Source: a virus
Strand: one strand, 5' to 3'
DNA length: 29,340 nt
Virus record (IMG/VR): IMGVR_UViG_3300040806_001028
Location: 1 to 29,340 of that record
Both the position numbers and the translations under genes were made by a program. The notes under the pieces were generated by a model that was not told the origin of the DNA, searched no databases, and saw only the letters and a list, made by a program, of their open reading frames with translations. This document shows positions 13,280 through 19,075 of this stretch, in pieces (within the stretch, counting starts at the first letter, position 1; the number at the start of each line of letters is the position of its first letter).

Positions 13280-14542
13280 ATGGTTGACGAAACAAGAAAC
13301 GAGCTATTAGCAGATATACTGACAGCAACACAGAATATCAGCGGATCTTATGATGGCAGGGTTGTCGTAAAGCAGGCGTCAGACCTTGCAGGGGCTCTTG
13401 ATAGCACCAAAGAGTATTTTATTGATGGTGTTGTTGATATGGGGTCTCAGTCGATTGAGGTGCCAGCAGGTGGACTTTATTTGTCTGGCTATAACTTTGA
13501 CACATCCAAACTAATATCTAGCGCAACAAACTATACAATGTTCACCTCGCCCGTTGGTGGTAGCGGTAATGTGATTGGTAAGGATTACGCGATAGAGGTC
13601 ACAGGAGCAACATCAAAAGTATATGACTTAACTAGCGCAACTGGTTTTGATGCTTTTGAGTTTAGCAGGATCAACTATAACAACTGCGAATCTCTTGGTG
13701 AAATAAACGGGTACAGACAAGGCTTTGAAAGTGGAACCGGTAGGTTTGGCGGAAAACCAGAACTGACACTATCTGGCACTTGGGTTGGCGGGTATTTTAT
13801 CGACGCATCAATAGTTAGAAGCCTTGCCGATGGCGCTTACTCGCTATTCAAGGCAGGGGCTGGCTTTAGCATGGCCTCACGATTTAGAACTAACATGAAT
13901 TTAGACTTACCAGCTAGCGCTTCATTCTTTGACTTTGCTCCCGCTAACTTTCCAAACCCATCAACAGTACAAGTGGATGGCGCGATAGTTAGCAGGCAGG
14001 GCGTACAAGATGCAACCGACGCAAACTACACACCAAATATAACAGCAGGTGACTTAGTTTGCGCGTGGTCTAACAATGTAGGTATGCCAAATACATTTGA
14101 AGGTGGTGCAATTGGTATTGCGGCAGAGACTGCAACAACAATTAATGCAGTTGGCACTTTTGAAGATGTTAATGCTGTGGCGTGGAATGTGACTGACTTG
14201 CAGCATTTTGATAACCCAGAAGACGGCCAGCTAAGACATATAGGCATAAATCCAAGAGAGTACAAAGTTGTAGCTTCAATGTCTGCATCGTCAACAGCAA
14301 ATAATGTTCTAACCTTGAGGGTTTTGAAATGGGATAACTCAGCCTCAGCATTTGCAACTGTTTTAGATCAAGTTAGACCAGTTAACAATTTCACGGGCGC
14401 AAGGGATGTTGCTTTTTTCGATGTGAACATAAACACAACGCTAGACCAAAATGACTACATAAAGTTACAGGTGACAAATAACACAGCCACTAACAGTGTT
14501 ACTTTTGAAACTGATGGATATTACCTGGTAGAGGAAAGATAA
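13280..14542 (+). CDS. Putative head-fibre or surface protein (420 aa)
   Basis: ATG with AGGAGG. The first ~25 residues are helical (ETRNELLADILTATQN). Residues ~28-230 look beta-rich with turns and many Gly/Ser/Asn, similar to a short right-handed beta-helix. The C-terminal third (~290-420) resembles a jelly-roll carbohydrate-binding-like domain (NNVLTLRVLKWDNSASAF, then LDQNDYIKLQVTNNT). That arrangement fits a virion surface fibre or decoration protein. Its place between capsid and connector genes, flanked by terminators, suggests an optional add-on (moron). The function is inferred from composition and location only. Confidence 0.55.
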   Translation: MVDETRNELLADILTATQNISGSYDGRVVVKQASDLAGALDSTKEYFIDGVVDMGSQSIEVPAGGLYLSGYNFDTSKLISSATNYTMFTSPVGGSGNVIGKDYAIEVTGATSKVYDLTSATGFDAFEFSRINYNNCESLGEINGYRQGFESGTGRFGGKPELTLSGTWVGGYFIDASIVRSLADGAYSLFKAGAGFSMASRFRTNMNLDLPASASFFDFAPANFPNPSTVQVDGAIVSRQGVQDATDANYTPNITAGDLVCAWSNNVGMPNTFEGGAIGIAAETATTINAVGTFEDVNAVAWNVTDLQHFDNPEDGQLRHIGINPREYKVVASMSASSTANNVLTLRVLKWDNSASAFATVLDQVRPVNNFTGARDVAFFDVNINTTLDQNDYIKLQVTNNTATNSVTFETDGYYLVEER

Positions 14543-14545
14543 CAA

Positions 14546-14570
14546 AAAGCCCCATTAATCGGGGCTTTCT
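14546..14570. terminator. Bidirectional terminator after the fibre-like gene
   Basis: AAAGCCCC (14546-14553) pairs with GGGGCTTT (14561-14568), loop ATTAATC. It lies between converging genes and has the same arms as 5807 and 17728. Confidence 0.9.
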
Positions 14571-14758
14571 TCATTCGCTTGATGGTCTATCTGACTGTCA
14601 ATAACCGCAACACCACACAGGAATATAACTGTAATCGCCATCAATGCAGTTAACAGCGGAAACATGCCGTGAAACTCTAAAAGCTCGAAAGCCTCACTAA
14701 TCATCCAAAGGCAAGAAGCAGTTAATGCTAAAGACTGTAAAAATATTTTAATTTTCAT
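14555..14758 (-). CDS. Small membrane protein, two TM segments (67 aa)
   Basis: ATG at 14758 with GGGTGA upstream. Hydrophobic stretches at ~5-20 (also readable as a signal peptide) and ~33-53, then an acidic C-terminal tail (DHQANEESPD). The stop overlaps the shared terminator. The minus orientation inside a plus-strand structural cluster marks it as an accessory gene. Superinfection exclusion or an envelope role is possible but unsupported. Confidence 0.65.
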   Translation of the reverse strand: MKIKIFLQSLALTASCLWMISEAFELLEFHGMFPLLTALMAITVIFLCGVAVIDSQIDHQANEESPD

Positions 14759-14810
14759 GATTCACCCATTTGTTTAACTAACTCGAATGTAGCCCATAAT
14801 CATTTGAATG

Positions 14811-14839
14811 TTTAATAACCTTTAGCTATAAGCTATAAT
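14811..14839 (+). promoter_or_regulatory. Late promoter of the connector operon
   Basis: ATAACCTTTAGCTATA (14815-14830), then AGC, then consensus TATAAT (14834-14839). There is no good -35 hexamer; the conserved 16-bp element takes its place, suggesting an activator site. It restarts transcription after the accessory cassette. Confidence 0.6.
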
Positions 14840-14871
14840 CAAAAGCAATAAAAACATTATAGGCTCTTAAC

Positions 14872-14928
14872 ATGATTGAATTTAACGAAGAAGATTGGCC
14901 GATAATTGAAGAAGATTGGAGTTTTTAA
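14872..14928 (+). CDS. Acidic leader peptide (18 aa)
   Basis: ATG at 14872, about 25 bases after the expected transcription start, opens MIEFNEEDWPIIEEDWSF, with seven acidic residues and no basic one. Its stop overlaps the next start by one base (TAATG), and its last codons include the GGAG of that gene. It looks like a coupling leader peptide for the connector operon. Its own ribosome binding site (AGG, 8 bases upstream) is weak. Confidence 0.45.
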   Translation: MIEFNEEDWPIIEEDWSF

Positions 14929-15401
14929 TGGCTGTCACAGTTGGTACAGATTCTTACTTAACACTAGCAGAGTTTAAGGCGCAAGCTGATGCGTTAGCGC
15001 GTGATTACACAAGTTATACAGATGAACAGATTGAAGCGGCATTAATTGAGAGCTCACTTTTTTATATTGACCCAACTTACACATTTAGAGGTAGCAAGGT
15101 TGATGAGTCTCAAGCAATGGATTTACCGACCACGTCAGTATCTATTGCTGATATTTCAAAAGGTGCATTCCAAGCGGCATGGCAAGCTTTGACTGGTTAT
15201 CTATTTGTTGATCAAGCAGTGAACGCTAGCGGCAAAGTAATCAAAGAGCGCAAAAAGCTAGCAACGCTAGAAAAAGAAACTGAATACAAGGATGGTTCAA
15301 TTCCTACGGTTACTTATGACACAAGCAGAATCACAGCTTTATTAAGGCCTTACTTAGTAAATCAGTCAAGCGCTTTTATGGTCGCTAAAGGTTATAGTTA
15401 A
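14928..15401 (+). CDS. Head-tail connector protein (DnaT-like/adaptor)
   Basis: 157 residues; ATG 14928 has GGAG at 6-7 bases and is preferred to the TTG at 14916. The pattern GTDSYLTLAEFKAQADAL, DEQIEAALIESSLFYID and AFQAAWQALTGYLF is typical of the helical connector proteins annotated as 'DnaT-like' in phages, which bind beneath the portal. It starts the four-gene neck module, each gene overlapping or touching the next. Confidence 0.8.
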   Translation: MAVTVGTDSYLTLAEFKAQADALARDYTSYTDEQIEAALIESSLFYIDPTYTFRGSKVDESQAMDLPTTSVSIADISKGAFQAAWQALTGYLFVDQAVNASGKVIKERKKLATLEKETEYKDGSIPTVTYDTSRITALLRPYLVNQSSAFMVAKGYS

Positions 15402-15754
15402 TGGCTACGTTTAAAAGTGAATTTCAATCTTTAGCCGTTGAGCTTTTTAATGAGTTTGCTGACTTTCAAGTAAACTTTACGATTAAAAAAGACATTGGTT
15501 ATGATCCAATTACTGACACTGAGACGAAACTCAGTGAAACGGTTGGCGCTATACCTATCGACATTAAAACTGCTGAAAATATTTTCGGTGAAGTTACAGC
15601 GAGCGATATTTATTTAGTGATTCTTGATGCTTCACCTGTACCTGATGACTTTGATGCAAGTTACTATTGCAACTATGACGGTGCAGACCGCGAAATAGTG
15701 CAAGTAATGAGCGATGCAGCTGATGCTGCTTATTTTGTTCGGGTAGTTATCTAA
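15401..15754 (+). CDS. Head closure / neck protein
   Basis: 117 residues, overlapping the connector gene by one base. A beta-rich product (VNFTIKKDIGYDPITDTETK, then a DIYLVILDASPVPDDFDASYY block and a C-terminal strand AYFVRVVI) of the size and position of head-closure (SPP1 gp16-like) proteins. These stopper proteins keep packaged DNA in and receive the tail. The assignment rests on gene order and composition rather than a clear motif. Confidence 0.65.
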   Translation: MATFKSEFQSLAVELFNEFADFQVNFTIKKDIGYDPITDTETKLSETVGAIPIDIKTAENIFGEVTASDIYLVILDASPVPDDFDASYYCNYDGADREIVQVMSDAADAAYFVRVVI

Positions 15755-16134
15755 TGGCTGGGCGCAACGAGTTAAATGCTGACGTATCGGACTTTTTAGC
15801 TGATGCAGTTAATAAAGAGACTCGCGAAACTGCTTTATATATCGAGCAAGAGCTTGTTAGGAAAGCGGCAGTTGATAAAGGTGTGTTAAGAGCTAATTTT
15901 ATTGCTAGCGTTGGCGCTCCTGATAACTCTGAGATAGATAGCGAAGACTTAACAGGCAATTCAACAATAAACACAGCATTCAGCGTTATAGCAACAGCAA
16001 AACCTATTAAGTACCCGACTATCTATGTGCAAAACAATTTACCTTATGCTTATAGAATTATGGAAACTGGTTACTCTAAGCAAACGCCACCAAAGGCGCT
16101 AAGCTTAACAATACAAGCGGCGGTTAATAAATGA
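15754..16134 (+). CDS. Neck/tail completion protein (HK97 gp10-like)
   Basis: 126 residues, overlapping the preceding stop by one base. The N-terminal helix carries many charged residues (LADAVNKETRETALYIEQELVRKAAVDKGVLR), followed by a small beta domain and NLPYAYRIMETGYSKQTPPKAL, which is characteristic of HK97 gp10-type proteins (the '...Y....E.G....P..' block). These help join heads and tails. Confidence 0.75.
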   Translation: MAGRNELNADVSDFLADAVNKETRETALYIEQELVRKAAVDKGVLRANFIASVGAPDNSEIDSEDLTGNSTINTAFSVIATAKPIKYPTIYVQNNLPYAYRIMETGYSKQTPPKALSLTIQAAVNK

Positions 16135-16550
16135 GTTATTTAAACAATCTAACAAGAGCCTTTCAGCTTAGGCTCGCGCAGAATTTACCAACTGGCTACA
16201 CTGCTACTGATATTGTAAATCTAGATAGAGGGCCAGAAGCAACCAAGAAAGAAAGACATTTAGTGCAGTCAACAGGTTTAGGTTTAAGGCAGCAAACAGC
16301 GCCAGATACAAAGCGATGTATTAGGCAATACTTTATTCATACAATATCGGTTAACGTACCAAATTCAAATAGAGCGCAAAGAGCTGATATAATGACAACT
16401 GTATCGGAGATTCAAACGCTTTTTGAAAAGCTTGAGTTTGACGAATACAAAACACAGACAGCGGCTATTGATGTTGTCGGCAAACTAACAGATTCAAAAT
16501 TTTACAGAGTTGACGTTAATGTCAACGGCTACTACGAGGAAATTTTATAA
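16131..16550 (+). CDS. Tail terminator protein
   Basis: 139 residues, overlapping upstream by 4 bases. The start NLTRAFQLRLAQNLPTGYT and the beta hairpins IRQYFIHTISVNVPNSN and KFYRVDVNVNGYYEEIL fit phage tail terminator proteins (DUF4128-like), which cap the tail tube. Its position immediately before the tube protein agrees. The family call is by eye. Confidence 0.75.
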   Translation: MSYLNNLTRAFQLRLAQNLPTGYTATDIVNLDRGPEATKKERHLVQSTGLGLRQQTAPDTKRCIRQYFIHTISVNVPNSNRAQRADIMTTVSEIQTLFEKLEFDEYKTQTAAIDVVGKLTDSKFYRVDVNVNGYYEEIL

Positions 16551-17722
16551 TGGCTACTACAGTAACAGATAGAGAGCTAGTCGGCGAAGATATCAGCGTC
16601 TACTTATCAGCTCAAACAATTAAAGGCACAGTTGATGCTACTCCCGAGTTTTTTAAAGTTAAACGAGTTGGTGGCGCACCGAAGCAAGCGGTTAGCTCGA
16701 CCACATCAAATACTTTAAGCAATTCACAGAATGGCAAGCAAAACATTCAAACCAACTCCGAGCAAGCGGCAGAGTTATCGACTGAGGTATTTCAACAAAC
16801 AAAAGATCTACTTGTTGCTGCGATTCATTCTGAGCTTGATGATAACTCTTACACTGGCACTGATGTTGAAATCACTGCTACGGGTGTGACATATCCAGGC
16901 GCAGGCTCATTGCTTTCAATCGGTGATTTTGTATTTATCAGTGGTGCAACTGATGATGAAAACAATATTACTTACCATGTTTCTAATGTTGTCGGTGACG
17001 TTGTTACATTAAGCCCAGCTCCACCAACAACCGAAGCAGTTGGTGCAAGCATTACAGTTGCAAGTAGAAAATACGCAAACGGCTTGAGTCCGACTTACTT
17101 CTTAGGCCAGCGCAGACAGTTAGACAAATCTGCTGCTGGCGAAACTACATACTTTAACTTTGTTGACGGACTTATCGACTCGTTAACGCTTGAAGTGCCT
17201 GAATCTGATTTAATGACTGCTACGACTAATATTTTGTGGGAAACTGCAACAGATAGCCGCCTAGCAATCGCAGGTCAAACCGATGCAGCGGACGACACAA
17301 GCGAAGCGGCAGGCGTAGAGAATCAATTCAAAAAATTCTGGCTTGATGGTGCTCCTGCTGAATGCTCGCTCAAATCTGCAAGCTTAGAAATCGCTAACGG
17401 CTACCAATCAAGCGCTGCGGCTGGCTGTAAACGCAACAGTTTAGGTGGCCGTCAATTTGCTGTTACAGGCTCATTTGTGGCTAAAAACTTTATTTCAGAC
17501 TCGACCTACTGGGAAGAATTGTACCTTGCAGGCTCTCGCGTTGACTTGGCTTTTGAAATTGTGTGGAATGATGGTAAGTCTATGATTGTTCAAGTTGAGC
17601 AGGCTTATTTATCTGAGCATGAGCAATCTATGGAAACAGGATTCTCTAACTCAACGCTAAACATTAGCGCGGAAGAAAACACGACAACAGGTACAACGGT
17701 TCGAGTTTTCTCAAGCTTCTAA
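16550..17722 (+). CDS. Major tail tube protein
   Basis: 390 residues, overlapping upstream by one base. The N-terminal FKVKRVGGAPKQAVSSTTSN and EQAAELSTEVFQQTKDLL, and the C-terminal CSLKSASLEIANGYQSSAAAG, RQFAVTGSFVAKNF and SMETGFSNSTLNISAEENT, show the beta-sandwich pattern of siphovirus tube proteins. At 390 residues it is longer than a minimal tube subunit. Residues ~100-167 (TGTDVEITATGVTYPG through TVASRKYANG) look like an inserted Ig-like or barrel domain that would decorate the tail surface. A bidirectional terminator follows. Confidence 0.85.
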   Translation: MATTVTDRELVGEDISVYLSAQTIKGTVDATPEFFKVKRVGGAPKQAVSSTTSNTLSNSQNGKQNIQTNSEQAAELSTEVFQQTKDLLVAAIHSELDDNSYTGTDVEITATGVTYPGAGSLLSIGDFVFISGATDDENNITYHVSNVVGDVVTLSPAPPTTEAVGASITVASRKYANGLSPTYFLGQRRQLDKSAAGETTYFNFVDGLIDSLTLEVPESDLMTATTNILWETATDSRLAIAGQTDAADDTSEAAGVENQFKKFWLDGAPAECSLKSASLEIANGYQSSAAAGCKRNSLGGRQFAVTGSFVAKNFISDSTYWEELYLAGSRVDLAFEIVWNDGKSMIVQVEQAYLSEHEQSMETGFSNSTLNISAEENTTTGTTVRVFSSF

Positions 17723-17727
17723 AAAAT

Positions 17728-17751
17728 AAAGCCCCGATTATGGGGCTTTTT
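17728..17751. terminator. Bidirectional terminator after the tail tube gene
   Basis: AAAGCCCC (17728-17735) pairs with GGGGCTTT (17742-17749), loop GATTAT, T-run following. Same arms as 5807 and 14546. It lies between converging genes. Confidence 0.9.
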
Positions 17752-17753
17752 AA

Positions 17754-17957
17754 TTATTTCACGGTTATTGAAAAAGGTGAGTTTTGAATAGCTAAATAAA
17801 TCAAAAATAACCCACCAAAGAAAGCTATTAAACACATGACAGCCTCCCACCTTTTTAGGCCACCACCAAGACCTGAGAGCGCTATAACTGGAATTGGTGA
17901 AAGCGTAACTAAAACAGAAAAAGCTAAAAACACTAAAAAACCTAGAATCTCCATCAT
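17754..17957 (-). CDS. Small membrane protein (67 aa)
   Basis: Start codon overlaps the upstream stop (ATGATG/TGA). Two hydrophobic segments at ~4-30 and ~38-57 are joined by a short Gly/Lys loop (GLGGGLKRWE), a two-TM hairpin of the size of small holins, though no family is recognised. It is the second gene of a two-gene minus-strand cassette between tail tube and tail chaperone genes. A 79-residue frame on the same DNA (17719-17961) is considered a shadow. Confidence 0.65.
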   Translation of the reverse strand: MMEILGFLVFLAFSVLVTLSPIPVIALSGLGGGLKRWEAVMCLIAFFGGLFLIYLAIQNSPFSITVK

Positions 17958-18124
17958 TCAAACGCCTCTAAACCGTTAAAACCCAAATACAAACCACCGC
18001 AAACCATGCTATTAACCATTATTGCAGGCCAAAACATAACGCCCAAAACAGCATTATTGTACAGATAATAATTAGCTAAGCTTGCACCGATAACCCACAA
18101 GCAAGATAAAATAAATCCGATCAT
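17954..18124 (-). CDS. Small membrane protein (56 aa)
   Basis: ATG at 18124 preceded by GGAGAG at 5-6 bases. The product begins MIGFILSCLWVIGAS and has two hydrophobic stretches (~2-20 and ~26-48), then GLEAFE. It overlaps the following gene's start by 3 bases, so the two are coupled and may form a membrane complex. Role unknown. Confidence 0.65.
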   Translation of the reverse strand: MIGFILSCLWVIGASLANYYLYNNAVLGVMFWPAIMVNSMVCGGLYLGFNGLEAFE

Positions 18125-18180
18125 TTTTACTCTCCATTTGAAAACACCCTAAACATATCACCTAACACCAATGGATCTAA

Positions 18181-18224
18181 ATAACATTTAGCTATAAGCA
18201 TATAACTTTTTATTTTGCTAGAAT
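18181..18224 (+). promoter_or_regulatory. Late promoter of the tail operon
   Basis: ATAACATTTAGCTATA (18181-18196), then AGCA, then TATAAC (18201-18206), as at 14815 and 11248. A second box, TGC-TAGAAT (hexamer 18219-18224), lies in a context nearly identical to the promoter at 95 (TTTTGCTAxAATGT). Confidence 0.6.
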
Positions 18225-18254
18225 GTAAGCATTGATATTAATAAGAGTAGAAAT

Positions 18255-18716
18255 ATGTTTTTTCGTAAACGCAAGCAAGAATTAAACGAGCAAGTAAGCG
18301 CATCAATATCATGTTTCAAGGAGTGCGCTGATAAATTAAAAAATGGCGCGCCTATTTATCCCTTTCCTGATAATGCAGATTTATTTTTCAATGTGTTGCG
18401 AGTTGGTACGCATCAACAGCAAATTCAAATTGAAGAAGTGCGCAAAGCTGTTTACGGATTTAATCCGCCTCGACACGTTGACCACAACTTATTATTTGCT
18501 CATTGGCTTGGTAATTACGGAGTCACTGGATGGGGTTATCTGGAAGATGAAAGCGGCAAAGAGTTAAAATTCACCCGGGAAACTTGCCGCAAAATATTCT
18601 TGGATGAGTCACATAGAAACTTTTTAGTGCCAACCTTAATCAACGGTGCAAGCGATGCATACGCGTATCTAGCTGATGAAGCAATAGAGGCTATAGAAGA
18701 GCTAAAAAAGCGCTAG
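18255..18716 (+). CDS. Tail assembly chaperone, short form (gpG-like)
   Basis: 153 residues. Start ATG follows AGAGTAG. Position between tube protein and tape measure, an N-terminal basic segment followed by a mixed fold, and an Ala/Glu-rich helical end (ASDAYAYLADEAIEAIEELKKR) fit the lambda gpG role: the chaperone that coats the tape measure before tail tube assembly. The gene ends two codons after a slippery A AAA AAG at 18704-18710, which leads into a longer product. Confidence 0.85.
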   Translation: MFFRKRKQELNEQVSASISCFKECADKLKNGAPIYPFPDNADLFFNVLRVGTHQQQIQIEEVRKAVYGFNPPRHVDHNLLFAHWLGNYGVTGWGYLEDESGKELKFTRETCRKIFLDESHRNFLVPTLINGASDAYAYLADEAIEAIEELKKR

Positions 18717-19075
18717 CGTGGGATTCAAGTGGCAATCAAGCGACTTTAGACACTTTACTGCGGACACCTGTTAAACATTTATCGCCGCACTTAAAAAAGA
18801 TGCTTGAGCAACTACAAAAACAAAAGCCGAATCTCACGGAAAAGACGCAGGAATTATTAGGTGCTTTTTACAGGCTGGATAGAGAGCGCGAGCGGGTGGG
18901 TCAAATGGCAAGTCCTCAACATATTAAGCAGAGTCAAATAATTGACTACATAAAAAATAATGGCTCGCATGGATTCGAACATGATTACTTTGAAAAGATT
19001 ATTTTTGAAATTGACGAAGCGCACTTAAAAGCGTTTTACGAAAAGCAGAAACAGGAGGCCAAAAAATATGGCTGA
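18255..19075 (+). CDS. Tail assembly chaperone, -1 frameshift product (gpGT-like)
   Basis: A -1 shift at 18704-18710 fuses 152 residues of the short form to a 121-residue extension, 273 in total. The extension runs from GCG at 18710 through 30 codons (ALAWDSSGNQATLDTLLR...) to the internal ATG at 18800 and then to 19075. It is charged and helical (LEQLQKQKPNLTEKTQELL, YFEKIIFEIDEAHLKAFYEK), like the T domain of lambda gpGT that contacts the tape measure and tube. It overlaps the tape measure start by 8 bases. Without frameshifting this reading frame has no good start. Confidence 0.85.
18704..18710 (+). promoter_or_regulatory. Programmed -1 frameshift site
   Basis: Heptamer A AAA AAG in the zero frame (CTA AAA AAG CGC TAG), the classic X XXY YYZ form used by dnaX and by many tail chaperone genes. 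The zero-frame stop follows two codons later. GCGCTAGCG directly downstream is self-complementary and could pause the ribosome. Confidence 0.85.

Noticed and set aside
17719-17961. Minus-strand 80-codon frame with many Phe/Ser/Trp
   Set aside because: It overlaps the two-TM protein at 17754-17957 and runs through the terminator; its composition looks like an out-of-frame reading of that membrane gene.
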